This document shows, one piece after another, positions 24,902 through 36,871 of a DNA stretch of 64,000 nt (its first letter is position 1; every line of letters begins with the position of its first letter). The translations under genes and the position numbers were made by a program. Under the pieces are notes generated by a model. It was not told the origin of the DNA. It did no database searches and was given only the letters and a program-made list of their open reading frames with translations. This DNA comes from Prosopocoilus inquinatus (Eukaryota; Arthropoda; Insecta; Coleoptera; Lucanidae), in NCBI GenBank assembly GCA_036172665.1, contig CM069878.1, positions 21,648,501 to 21,712,500 of the forward strand, given 5' to 3'.

Positions 24902-25075
24902 ATGCCCGGTTTCTGAAACGATACATAACTTCATGTAGAAATAAACTGAACATAACGTCTAAGAACCGTTTCTCAAAACTTTATCTGTAGGTAGAGTGTA
25001 TACGTAGCAACGTAAACAGTTAATACTTTTCAAAGAGTTACATAAAGTTATTTATCGTTTCAGAAACCAGGCATA
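24902..25075. mobile_element. MITE with inverted ends ATGCCYGGTTTCTGAAACGA
   Basis: The left end atgcccggtttctgaaacga then tacataacttcatg is matched by the reverse complement of the right end (ATGCCTGGTTTCTGAAACGA then TAAATAACTTTATG). There is no coding content. Confidence 0.8.
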
Positions 25076-26141
25076 AATGTGTAAATAAATCACTGAAATT
25101 TGAATTGAATTATTTTGTTTCTGGAAACATAAAGAATTCAAATATTCAAGTGCATGAAATAAAATGCAGGGTGATTGGAAAGTCGATGTATTCCTTTGAA
25201 GGCGTGTTAGTAGAGGTCACTCGCAATTGATTTGACCATAAATGCAATAGTTTCTGAGAGTTTTTGCGTTCTCCTTAGAAATACGTTTCTTACTACCATT
25301 TTCATAAAATTATTTAGAGAGTATAAAAGTTTTTCATAATATTCATAACATAAAATTCATTGATTTATTGCCTTTCGAGTGAGGTATTAAGTTTTAGTAA
25401 AAATCTTTTACTTCCATTAAAAGTACAACTATAGTCGTAGGAATGGATTTCAACCTCGTGTTTATTAGACAGGAAATAAACTAATAAATAAAATTCAATA
25501 AATTTACAGTCCACTTTTTTCACTATGTTTGTTTGATTTTCGAAATGGTTCCCTCTGACTCGTATGAAAAAACGTGCTCTTTCTCGTACTTTCATTTCAC
25601 TAAATCTATCAGAGAAGGACAATAGGAAAAACTGAACAAGAAGAGCAAGAACAAAAATTAACAACAAGAAAGGGAAAACAAAGATTAATTAATATAATTC
25701 AGAAAATTACAATCAACAACTACAGTATTTGACATACATATCTTGTAATTAGATTTTTAAACGTTCCTTCACGTTAATCTAGCACTGACAAGTATCTGAG
25801 TAGACTAAGTCCTGTTTAATAATTGCATCAGATATTTGAGAAACCACATATGTCAGTTTTTGAATGGAATTAAGTTTAATAAATTTAATAAAAATATCAT
25901 TTATGATCTTCCTTTGAAGAGAAAATCACCTTCCAATTAATTCTCTTTGACCCTGAAGAATCGGCTTCAGCTTAAGAACGAAAAATTCAAACTTTAAGCT
26001 TACACTGGAACAATTTTCTTTAATTTTCATTTTAACTTTTACATAATGATATGTATACTCTTTACTAACGTTTAACATATCAAACTAAATTATAATAAAT
26101 AGGAATAACTAAAAAAAAAAAAAAATAGGAACACGTATATA

Positions 26142-26330
26142 CACTGCTCCAAAAAATTAACGTACAACTCAGTAAAATAAGATTTTTCGTTTTGAAACGG
26201 TTGACGTTGATTTGAAACAATTTAATAACAGCTGTTTAATGTGTTATAAAATCATCATTTACAGGTAAAAAATAGATACGTACAGTAAATTTACCAAAAA
26301 AATCGAGTACAGTTAATTTTTTCTGGTTTT
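26142..26330. mobile_element. Tc1-type MITE, same terminus as the 16.4-kb Tc1 relic
   Basis: A TA precedes cactgctccaaaaaattaac. The same sequence with small changes ends the transposase relic at 16420. A rough inverted match (gtacagttaattttttctgg) lies near 26310-26330. Confidence 0.55.
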
Positions 26331-26375
26331 AATTTGTTCGTGTTATTGTAACTTTTGATATCAACATGGCATATA

Positions 26376-26605
26376 CACTACTCAAAAAATAAAAGTAGTC
26401 ATTTTAGTGGTTTGGCTTGTATTTGACATGGTTAAACATTATTAAATATTAACTTGATTAAGTGTAAATTACTTTTTTTTTACAAGTTAAGGGTGTACTA
26501 AATAAGCAGCAGTTTTACAGATATGTAAGTTTTACTTACAAATTTTAAGCCTTAGTAAAAATATGCCAACAAAAAATACTGACTACTTCTCTTTTTTGAG
26601 CAATG
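26376..26605. mobile_element. 230-bp Tc1/mariner MITE with TA duplication
   Basis: The ends CACTACTCAAAAAATAAAAG-TAGTCA and, inverted, CATTGCTCAAAAAAGAGAAG-TAGTCA are each flanked by TA. Confidence 0.8.
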
Positions 26606-27173
26606 TATTTCTAATGTGAAATATAACTTACTTGAAAAATAAGAGGTCAGAATTCAAAAAGGTTTTTATCGTCAAAAAATTGTAAAACTTCTTTTGATAT
26701 TTTCGATGTATTTTAGTTAAAGTGGCGTTTCCCAAACTGGGACGCAGCTGAATAAATTTAAAAAAATTAAACGCAAATAATTTGTACCGATGCACGTAGC
26801 AGAACGTATTTAAAGGTTACATTCGTCTCGTGAATAGTGATTTGGAACATAAAGGATGTATATCATGCAGAAACCTCTATATTGTACCGAACACCTGAGG
26901 ATTTATATATATAAGTCGCTACCCTCTCCTACGTAATATAGTTAGATACGCCGTTCTTGTTCCAAATGATGGAACACGTTTAGTTGTACAGTTATGTAGA
27001 TAACCCAAAATCGACAAAAATGACAGATACATCCTTTTCAATTGCAACTAATCTATCATACTCCTATTATTTTTTACAAGAGATTGCATATACATGCAGT
27101 CGCGAGCAATAAATTTTGGTCAGCATTTGATAATCGTTTCGCATCAGTGTTCAAGCTCAAGATTCTACAGGTG

Positions 27174-27188
27174 GGGGGGGGGGGGGGC
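27174..27188 (+). repeat. Poly-G run
   Basis: About 15 consecutive G residues lie within an otherwise AT-rich stretch. It is a possible G-quadruplex or slippage-prone site. Confidence 0.9.
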
Positions 27189-27790
27189 GTGAGATATAAC
27201 TCAGCTCTTAGGGGGGTCGCGAAACCTAAAAGTTTGGGATATGTCAGAATGTTGACAACTTCCTACATTTTATACGAAGAATAAACAAATATTTAGCTTC
27301 AGCAATACGAAAAACTCCTATACGTCATATTATATGTGAATATTTAAAAAAATAAGCGAGTTTTCAAGAAAAATTAAAGTTTTAAAACATGTAAAGAAAA
27401 ATGTAAATACTGATAAAACTATTAACGACAGACTACCCGATATCAATGAATTAAATAGTACATTTACTTATGGTAAAAGACATGGAACATTCCATTAAAA
27501 AAATGAGTTACATTGGCTTGAATATTTTCAAGTTTGGTAAATTGTTTGTAACACCTTGTCACTTGAAACTGTCCTTAATGGTGTAAGTGAAAAAGCATTT
27601 CAAGATGAGTCTTTTGCAAAAAACAACAAGCCTCTAACGTCTTTTGTTTGAAAGATATTTGCATCTATTTGAAGTACTGCAGTGATAATGTTTTAAAAAG
27701 TTGAGTAACGGGTAAACGGTTTACATTAGGCTCTACGTGCGATACATAAAGTCACATTAAAATGAGGCCGGGAATTCGAAAGTGTAAAAA

Positions 27791-27980
27791 TATATAGGGT
27801 CTTCCATTTAAAATAACGAAGTAATATAACATCCAGTCTAAACAGAACACTGCATACAGCAATCTAATTTTAAAATATACCCTATATGAATTAATGAAAC
27901 TTTTGTTTGAAACCATTTTTTGTAAAATAAATGACTACAGAGGTATGAACAGAGCCGTCTTAGACGGAACACTCTATATT
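27791..27980. mobile_element. Mariner-type MITE
   Basis: tatatagggtcttccattta on the left pairs with acggaacactctatatt on the right (reverse complement AATATAGAGTGTTCCGT). It is a variant of the CAGGGTGTTCCATTT end seen elsewhere in the window. Confidence 0.6.
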
Positions 27981-28369
27981 CATAAAAACATTAAATATCT
28001 TGTAAAGTGGCAAAATCATTTGGTGTTAGCTTGAAACCTAGTGTCGTAGTGTATAACGTAGCACATTATACAGCGCGATATTGTGAGAGTTTTACGAAAC
28101 TATCAATAATAGATTAAAATTAATAATTTTTATTTTCCTGCTAAACAGTACATTGGAGAATAGATTTCTCATGTATGAGAAATTCAAATTTGAATTTTTT
28201 TCTGATTTAAGAAAGACATTTTTCAGCAAAGTGGCTTATTATTTAAAGAAATTTAAAAAAAGGTTAAAGATGTTTTAACATACCAACATAAGCAACAATT
28301 ATGTATGAAAAGACTTTCTGAATTTGATACTTGAGTTTCTGACCGATGTCTAAAGCATTACATTAGGTC

Positions 28370-28467
28370 GTTCCATTGTGAGTCGTGCTGCTGAATCGCG
28401 CCCGTTGCGATTCAACCGCAAGATTAAATCGCGCTGCTAAATCGCCAACGTGAAAACGGTCTAAAAC
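28370..28467. mobile_element. Degenerate copy of the 6.8-kb MITE family
   Basis: gagtcgtgctgctgaatcgc on the left is inverted against aaatcgcgctgctaaatcgc and gaaaacggtctaaaa on the right. Confidence 0.6.
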
Positions 28468-28643
28468 TGGAAATATTACTGACATCTGTCAATAAAATAT
28501 AACCACAATAAATAAAAATTTTTAACTTCTAAAATACTACTTCTAAAATATTATAAAAATAATATTTGTTCCTTATACTTGCCGCAAAAAAGGATTGTAT
28601 GGTGAAGGGAAAAGTTAAAAAAATTAAATTGTATGATACATAC

Positions 28644-28728
28644 CTTCCTGTAGATGTACAAATCTGCAGGCCGGTCGATTACAGAGGCCACGATTAAAAT
28701 CTTGGCACACCGGGAGGGTGTCCAGTAA
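28644..28728 (-). CDS. CCCH zinc-finger protein, internal exon (finger 1)
   Basis: On the minus strand this 85-nt exon lies between a textbook acceptor (TTTTATTTTACAG) and donor (AAG|GTATGT). It enters in phase 0 and leaves in phase 1. It encodes LLDTLPVCQDFNRGLC and then NRPACRFVHLQE: a complete CX7CX4CX3H finger (Cys, Cys, Cys, His). It joins in frame upstream to the exon ending YTDEQGQ at 31367 and downstream to the second finger at 6647. The match of splice sites, phase and finger motif at this short size is hard to explain by chance. The ligand is unknown; RNA binding is inferred from the finger class. Confidence 0.78.
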
Positions 28729-28889
28729 CTGTAAAATAAAATCGGAAAGACGAAATTAGTAAAAGATTCATGTCAACCTTGCAACAAATATACAGAGTCT
28801 TACAATGAAAAACTGTATTAAGTAACGAGGAAAGATATTTCTGTGTGCACATGTATGCAACGACAACTATACTTTCTGCAATCAGCATA

Positions 28890-31366
28890 CATAAGCACTA
28901 GGTAAAACAAATTTCTAAATCAAATACTCGAAAATTCAAACTGACATTCACATTTTTTTTATCGTACAGCATGCCAATCAGGTGTTAAAGACACATAATC
29001 TTTATAAGTTGCGTTGTTGTTATTTTAATGTAAGACTTATTCCAACCATTCTGCACATTGTAGACTTTTTTACGCAAATTATGCTTTCCCGGTTTTACCT
29101 AAATGACAACTAACAAATAAGACAGAATACAATTGTTATTATTAGAACACGATAATATACTTAAAAATAGCCATTCATTCTCAGTAGTCTTAAATGCACA
29201 TAAATTATTATTCATTTTTATCTTAAAGTGAAGTGAAATTAAGTTGCAGTTAAAACTTCGGCGTTGTAAAGAAAAAATTAAATTTTAACTGCATCTTGCA
29301 ATTTATTCGTCGAGATAACAGTTCTTGTTCATAATCTAATAAAAAAGCCAACAATAAGCTTGCAAAACAGATGAATAATAAAGGCCAAAAACCAAAAAGC
29401 GGTGGTGTTAATAACAAGTTTGGTATAATACAGTGTGTTCATGCAGAATGCTTGAAGATACATCTTCAAGATTAAAAAAAAAATCTCTATCAAGTTACTA
29501 TTTAAATACCATAAAGAAAAGCGGAGGCACTCTCAATAGAAAAAAGAAAAATAACGATAATAAAAACAACACAACGCGCGGGTTATCTTATGGCATTTAA
29601 TAGTATGAGTAAATGGAAATTATCAAAAGCAGCAAAAATTTCAACACTACTTTAGCAGTTTTAAAAAGAAATCGTTTTTCTGGAAAGCATATTAATTTTT
29701 TTAAAACATATTATGCAATCAGATTGTGATAACTTGTTAGTAAAAAAAAATAAACACTCACAATATGTTTGCAATTTAATAGCAAGTTACTAGGTACAAT
29801 AAATCGCCATTTCTTGAAGGTCTCTCAAAATCAAAACCAATCAAACTTATCATTATGGACGAACAATGAGTTTTTCTATTTAATTTCTATTTTTCCTTTG
29901 TATTATTAAATAACCAAAGGTTGTAAATTTAGTGATTTTTATTTCTTTAATTTATTTTCGTTAGAATTTTTTTTTTAATTGGGTCCTTAATAAAATAACC
30001 GATTTTTAATTTCATACAAATCTAATTCTTATTTCAATAATAGTCTTTGACTTTTGTGGATAATTTTTTTAATAAAATTAGTTTAATTAATTTTACAATT
30101 TTTTTCTTATTTTTTTTTTAATAAAGGCCACTAAACAGCCCATTTGAAAAAAAGAATAAAATAAAATAACCCATGGACAGTAAAAGGAAAAACAAGACGA
30201 CAGAGAAGTGTTAAATTCGTAACACCATTTCAGAGATAAACGTAAACATGTAAATAAAAAAAAAATGCTTAAACTTTAGTATACATAATTGACGAAGCAC
30301 CTTCGAACTTTACAATTACCATCAAAATTAACACGATTTTTTGCTTATATTCAAAGTTCTTGTAAGACTTATTGTTTACGCTACCCAATTTGAAGAAAAT
30401 GAATTTTAAAAAGTAACCCATCCAACCCAATAAGAGAAAAAAGAAGCCGATTTGGCACCCAACCAATAATTACAAAATTGGTGAAGCATTTTTGTCGAAT
30501 TCTTCTTCTTTCTATTCCTCATTAATCTCTTTTCATATTTATTTTATAGAAACTTCATACTGAGAAAGTGATAAAACTTTTGTATTGTTCAAAAATTAAC
30601 AATAAAGACAAAGACAAAATTTAAATTTAATAATCTTGTAAATTTGGAACTATTAAATACCAAGCTTAAATTTTAATTAATTACCCGAACTTTTTTATAC
30701 ATGGCGATCTTCTAGACGTCCTTTCGTAATGTTCTCATTTATTGACCAAATTTAAAGTCTGCGCATGTATTTATTCTAATTTATTTCTTAAGTTTAAAGT
30801 TTACAAATTTTGCTGCTATGCTTAATTACTAATTACTAATTTTTTAGTTGTGAATGTTTACATTGAATAACTGAAATTACTAATTACTAAGTTGTGAATG
30901 CAGCTTATAATTTTATAATTACCATCAAAACACGATTTTTTTGTTTAAATTCAAAGTGTTTAAAAGATTTGTTGTTTACGCTACCCAATTTGAAGAGAAT
31001 GATTTTAGAAACAGGAAACTATTGTAGAAACTTTTCCTTGTTTTCGTTCTAAAATTACAATTTGGTTTAAAATGTTGGCACTGGACGAAATAAATATGTA
31101 TTAAATAAAATTGGTAGAAATACAAGTATAAAACACTGTAAAATTTACAAAAATGACACAACCACAAGCAAAAGGCATTTCCGAACACAAAACTTGTGAA
31201 AGCTCGATGATTGTACCTAGTAACTGGACTTGTTATACATGAGAGCTGTAACTACAAGAATTTCAAAAACTTACAACTGTTAGGAGGTGTGAAAAACCAA
31301 GAAACGGTGTTTTTATGACTTCTAGCGCGTAGTACAGCACACATGATGTTAAACATACGTGAATAC
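28890..31366. other. AT-rich intron of the CCCH gene, no further gene seen
   Basis: Mostly A/T-rich sequence with poly-A and poly-T runs. A diverged direct repeat is visible: tacgctacccaatttgaaga at about 30377 and again at about 30977, each preceded by caaagt and tgtttacgctaccc-like sequence, so a segment of about 100 bp near 30300-30410 is duplicated near 30900-31010. No coding sequence is supported. Confidence 0.45.
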
Positions 31367-31477
31367 CTGTCCTTGCTCATCAGTGTAGATCACAAAGGGG
31401 GCGTTTGGGGGCACAGGCGTACCATTGTCTAGGGCCGGCGACATGCAGCAACCAGCAGTGCAGCAAGCCAATTTCAT
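31367..31477 (-). CDS. CCCH zinc-finger protein, first coding exon
   Basis: On the minus strand an ATG at 31475-31477, preceded in frame by TGA at 31487-31489, opens 37 codons ending in a donor CAG|GTATTC. A second in-frame ATG at 31442-31444 starts MSPALDNGTPVPPNAPFVIY, then TDEQGQ. The downstream ATG gives a protein of 104 residues, the upstream one 115. GC content is far above the flanks. Phase 0 at the donor matches the finger exon at 28728. The N-terminal part has no known domain. No convincing acceptor lies just upstream, so this is probably the first coding exon, but a non-coding upstream exon cannot be excluded. The opposite strand is partly open here, which slightly lowers confidence. 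Confidence 0.55.
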
Positions 31478-33559
31478 CGCAGCCAATCAGCGATAACATT
31501 ACGTTACAGAGCATTTATGATACCCACCATACACCGTTATTACAAAAATAAATTAAATTAAAATAAATGAGAGGCAACATGTTTAATAATGTGCACGGCA
31601 ACGATGACAGTATTAAAACATGTATCGAGACAGACGACATAAAATTTTTTGATTGGTAGAGGTGTCGGTGGGCAACCCAAAACCACGTAAAACGCACACA
31701 ATCGGTGTGCGCACAAAAGGGTTACAGAATAGCAAGTTTACATCAAATCATTTCAGAGCAGTCAAAATACGTAGCAAATTATAATCGGGTTAAATCAGTT
31801 CGTTAAAGTAAAGAAGAATGTTGATGGAAGACAGAAACCATAAGTGAAAGCATGAAACAAAAAAGCAACAAAATTAATTAGAGAGAAATGAATACTTTTT
31901 TTCTACAACAAAACAGCATTTTCTATTTTATTTATTTGTTTTTGAAGTCATTCATACTGTCTTGATGCATATAAAAGTCAATACAACACAAATACTTTGG
32001 ATTTTAATTTAAAAATAGAACCAAATACAAACTTTACGTTGTGCATTTGGTGGTAATAATGAACAAAGGAGAAAGAAATAAGAAAAGTAAAACACAGAAA
32101 AACAAGATCAGAAGCTTACCTAAGTATCGGAAATTACTTGGGATAGCAGTTCAAAAGAAATAGTTGAAAGAAAACAAAATATACAATAAATTAAAGCAGA
32201 ACGAAAATATCCCAAGTAACTACAATAAGAAGCTGGTGCTGTTAAAATTAAAAAAAAAATTAATAACAGGAAACAGTAAAATGGAAAAATATTAAAAAAG
32301 CGTTTACGTGTATGACAACTCTGCGATGCTACAATTAGTGAATGCGGCTGACTCTGCAAACATAACAATATTAAGTAATGCGTTGAAAAATATTATAAAA
32401 AGTAAAAAAAATACAACAAATGTTAGACAAAATAAAAAATAAGTAAATTTAAAAAATGATAAGATCACCATATAGTAAAATATTTTACTTACTACAAGCT
32501 ACAAACAGGTTTAGCAAGATATAGAAACAAAATGTAGATATGTATAATATAGATCATACGATTAAAGCTTCTAGACTAGTCCAATGTCACTTGCGATAAA
32601 CACTACTACGGATTTAAAACACGATTTCTTTTAAATTTTTCTCTGGGTTAGTTGTATGAATTATGTCTCCGTAAATCTAAGCTTTCGGTCACTGTGGCGT
32701 TACTTGTGCAATGTGCATTTGAAAATCTAAAAGAAATTTCTCGTGAAAAGTGCTCTGTAATGCAATACTCGGAAATTAATAAACTCTGGCAAGTGTTGAT
32801 AAGATCTCTCTACCCCCCAAAAAATAAACCCTAATTCGCCGCGACCTTTCAACGTTTCATGCGCTGACAGTAATTTATTATTATTTACGAAAAAGTAATC
32901 CTATCAACACCTTGCCCTTCACTTCTAAAATTATGGGTTACAAGCCCTATAAATAACTTTTACACAAAGCTGATTGTGTTTATCTCTCATAGACTCGTTC
33001 GTGAACAGATCATGTATTCAACAAACGTACATTCGTTATCATAAGCGAACGGTACTTGTAAAAGGAAAGTTAAAAGTTTTCTTTACCTCAACACTGATTG
33101 ACTGCATGGGGATCAATTAGGGAAAAAATCATTTTCATTTTGGACCCACGATTAAGATTAATTTGAAACTATTAAATTATACTTTATACATTTATTTTAT
33201 TATTAATAAATGACTAATTTAAACCAACTTGTAAAGCAAATGACACAACAACAATTTTCTTACTTTCCCTTAGCCCTCAAGGTCTTTCGGTGTGGTACAC
33301 CGAACCGCAAGGTGGTGTTGGCCTCACCTACTGTGTGAGCTCTAAGACTATTACACTATTACAATGCTGTACAGCAGGCCATATCAATTAATAAAATTTA
33401 AAGTTTTTTAAATTTCTTTGAATTTTAAAATCTAAAAAAATTAACAAAGCTACTCTCAGAGTAAAAAGAACACGCCCACAGGTAGCAGGTTGTAGTACAT
33501 ATATTTTTGTTACTCTTTTGATTTCGTGTTCTTTCTACTTTGACACTATTTGCGATATT

Positions 33560-33780
33560 CATTTCATATTTCAGTTCAATTCATTCTGGAGTTCCGTGTA
33601 GCTTTTATTTTATGAACAAACGAATCGCAAGTGTATAGGTCGTTTTTGTAGTGCTGTAAAAAAGGGGGAATTAGTGAAGTCAGTGTTGAAGTGAAGAAAG
33701 TGTTTTAGTAAAAGGAAGAATGCACATTACACAAGCCAAGGATTTGTAAAACAGTTTGAAAGCAGCAACCCATCGTAAAA
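33560..33780 (+). promoter_or_regulatory. Possible plus-strand transcription start region
   Basis: atttcagttcaattcattct resembles an insect initiator (TCAGTY). It is followed by purine-rich leader-like sequence (gaagtcagtgttgaagtgaa). There is no TATA box or downstream ORF, so this is speculative and would suit a non-coding transcript antisense to the mbl side. Confidence 0.15.
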
Positions 33781-34247
33781 AAATCGTACCACTATAGAAA
33801 GCTCAGCTCATACACACGCTGTTTAAATTCACTGTTGATTAATTAATAAATATATTTAAAAAACACTCAACTGTTTAAAAATAATACAGAAGCGAGGATG
33901 AACAGGAGGGAGCACTTGTAATAATAGCGTGTCTGGAGGTCTCTTACGGTTAAAGTTATTACTGGAGTGAGAAAGAGGTAAAGGGATTATGATAAAGATA
34001 ATCAAAAAAGAAGCGATGATTAATAAAACAAATATCATGCATTTTCAAGCATTATTATTACAAATAGTGGCTGTGTTCATATTACATACACCTCAAAGAT
34101 TAGAACAGTAGTACAGTACACATTAATAATAATAAATAAAGGCTGTCACACTAGAGGCGTGACCCACACCTGCACAAGCGTGATCAGCGGCCCAAAAGGC
34201 ACTACATTATTGTAAGTCAAGTCAAGGTGGCAGGCGGCTGATTACGC

Positions 34248-34312
34248 AAAGTTACATAGCCTAGTGCTCGAAAAACTAAAACAATTCACGAGCACTACGT
34301 AACCTAGCAATG
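34248..34312. repeat. Inverted repeat (hairpin)
   Basis: tagtgctcg and cgagcacta are separated by about 20 bp, and the outer flanks (gttacatagc / acgtaacctagc) also pair roughly. Confidence 0.6.
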
Positions 34313-35296
34313 CCTTTACCAAAAAAATAAAAAAAAAACAAAAGTATCTAATAGCATGGTAGAATAGCCACATTTTCATATATCAAGTACTGTTATCTAA
34401 AAAAGAAAAATCAAAATAAAATCGACTTTCGAATAATACACTGTTGAGAACTTTAAAAATGCAAAACACACAAATTACATAATTACTTACTTACAAGTTA
34501 CTTATTCTTTATATATGTATATACCTAATGTACATGCATCACAATATATATAATCTGACAAATGGTACAAGTGATATAATAAGTCTATAATTAATGCTAA
34601 GTAGTAAGACACATGTTGTACGCTGCAGATATATAAAATTACATCACAAACTATTACTATCTACCTATTCTAACCTCTATAGTTATATTTCAATATTTAA
34701 AAGACAACTAAGAAACAACAAAATACTCCAACTAAAACTCCCAGATGACGCGGGACTTTAAATTAAAAATTTGTGCATCGAGATCAACCCAGGAAGACAA
34801 CAAGCAATTGCTACGCAATTGCGTGGTCATCAAAATTAAAAAAAAATCTATCTTAAGAATTACTACGCGCTGGGTAATATTCGTCCAAAGTTTTATTTGA
34901 GTTCCTGTTAGAACAGAGAAACCGCGCAGAAAATTGGAATTGTTACAGAAGATTGCTATGAAACGAAAACTAAAAGATTACTTCACTTCTTCAAGATGCA
35001 GTCGTTGAATAATCTGCCAAAAAACACGAAATAGGAAACAGTAAGAAGTGTTTAACATGGTACCTAACTCAACCCAACCCAGGAGTTCACTAAAGAAAAT
35101 CAGTTCTTTTATAAATCTAAAAACTAAAGCAAAAGAAATTTAAAAGTTACAAGAATGAAGATGAGATTTTAACTGGAATATACATATATAAAAAATATTT
35201 AAATTTGAATATTAAAAAAAACCTATTTAAAAAATAAATAAATAAATGCATGAGGCTCTCCACAAGCAAATTATTTGATTCATTTCTTACTGATTT

Positions 35297-35418
35297 AGGC
35301 CCGGTTTCATCATCACAGTTTAACTTTAAGCTCCGTTTTATTCCTATAGAAACAATTATCATTGCAATGGGAATAAAGCGAAGCTTAAAGTTAAACTGTG
35401 ATGGTGAAACCGGGCCTT
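35297..35418. mobile_element. 122-bp near-perfect hairpin MITE
   Basis: The ends AGGCCCGGTTTCATCATCAC and (inverted) AAGGCCCGGTTTCACCATCA both continue CAGTTTAACTTTAAGCTyCG. Arms of about 48 bp have few mismatches, so this copy is young relative to its neighbours. A decayed half copy lies near 45405-45500. Confidence 0.88.
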
Positions 35419-36687
35419 AGACAAAACGGTGAGCAACGAAGTTATTTTAGCATGAAAAAGGACTTACCTTCAAAAGAATTGCTGTTCAAAGAAAGTAACT
35501 TCCTGGGGCCACAACGGTTCAATTTAACTTAGATTTGATTGAACCAAATGCTCTTAAATGAACTATAGTCAAACAATCACACGTTGCTTAAGAACAATTT
35601 CAAACTACATCTTCGTAAAGAGAGAGAGAGAGTAACAGCTGGGGTGTAAGGAAAATTTTTTTTTGAACTTCTGCACTAGTTCTTGAAGACAAAGTTTTAC
35701 TCTCTTAAATATCGTGAATCTCTTAGTCACACAATAATAAAACCAAGTTTTAGTAAAATGTAGGCAAGTATTTTTTGGACGAATTCTGAAACATTACACA
35801 CAAAGACTGGAACATTAATAAAAAGAAAAACTTTTTCACAAAAAGTTGGTTCTAATCCGTACTATTGGAATGAAAATTAGTAATTAATTGCGCAACATGA
35901 ATGTAAGTGGCAATTTAAAAACAAATTAATGAAAATCTGCAGATAAAATTAAATAATTAAATTAATTAATAAATCCATTTAAGTTAACTAATTCTAACAA
36001 TTATGAAGAAAAAATGTTGGCTTTTCCTTAGTTTAGTTTGCAATAATTTGTAATTAAAGATTGTAGTGCTAAATAACTGTAACTAATTTTGAAGTGAGTA
36101 TTAGGGGTTAAATTTCTGGTGGTTCACCCTATTCAGGCATTGCGAAAGATTACACAGAAACTCAAAAAAAAAAAAATGAAAACACTATGGCAAACATTAC
36201 CCAGCACACAACGATTTAAGGAACAAACTTGTAGAAAAACATCTTATAATTACATCAGAAAAACTGTTGACGCTAATAATCAACTGACATACCCAACCCA
36301 AAAAGAAAACCGCAGGACAAATCAGAGATGATCATGTGTGTTACACAAAAATAAAAATAAATAAACAAATTTGAAAAAAATGACAGACTGAGTATGACAT
36401 GCAGGTTTATAAAACACGTATGTTTAATAAAAGCCCCAGACATGCAAAAATCAACTGGAACTAAGACACAAACACAGAGCGAGATAGGCAACGAGAGGCA
36501 TCTTTTTGGGTTGGTTACAAAACTACAGACTTGTACCTACAGCAATGGCACTTCTAACATATACAATGCTTAGAGAATCTACCATGCGAAATCGATTAGG
36601 CTCTCAAAGAGACATTATAATACAATTAAATAATGTGGACGTACCACCATGCAAATATATCATCTCTTTTAAACACCACTCTTTTTT

Positions 36688-36867
36688 TTAAAGGGGGGGG
36701 GGGATAAAATACAACACAACACAATAGATAACTTTGTTTAAAGTGGTGTGAGGGCGGGGGATGTTGTTACAACGGTGCAATCTTTTTTTCTTTTTAGCGG
36801 ATTGTGAGGATATCACAGAGTCGAGGCACTCGCTTGGTCCGGGGTCGCTCAGCGCGTACTCCCACCA
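36688..36867 (-). CDS. Candidate alternative mbl terminal exon (strand ambiguous)
   Basis: On the minus strand an acceptor-like TTTTGCTAG at 36868 opens a GC-rich frame that runs 59 codons to TAA at 36688-36690. It starts WWEYALSDPGPSECLDSVIS, then SQSAKKKK; the remainder is AT-rich and ends at a poly-C run. Phase 0 at its start would fit splicing from the mbl exons ending at 42570 or 40482. The plus strand is also open in the mirrored codon phase behind a very good acceptor (tctttttttctttttag at 36797): DCEDITESRHSLGPGSLSAY, then SHH and stop at 36871. The two readings share third codon positions, so codon bias cannot separate them. I do not recognise either peptide. Position and phase favour mbl; acceptor strength favours the plus strand. 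Confidence 0.35.
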   Translation of the reverse strand, partial: WWEYALSDPGPSECLDSVISSQSAKKKKRLHRCNNIPRPHTTLNKVIYCVVLYFIPPPL

Positions 36868-36871
36868 CTAG

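Larger units (their letters stand above)
31490..36680. other. AT-rich interval between the CCCH gene and mbl
   Basis: No complete gene is supported. Seen inside: a GC-richer island with a TTCGGTGTGGTACACCGAA hairpin at 33286-33304, a second island with an inverted repeat at about 34140-34320, a perfect-looking MITE at 35297-35418 (listed separately) and a GA repeat near 35620. Scattered short open frames are AT-rich and unremarkable. Confidence 0.45.

Noticed and set aside
25365..25667. 100-codon minus-strand open frame
   Set aside because: No recognisable domain, AT-rich codons, no splice or promoter support.
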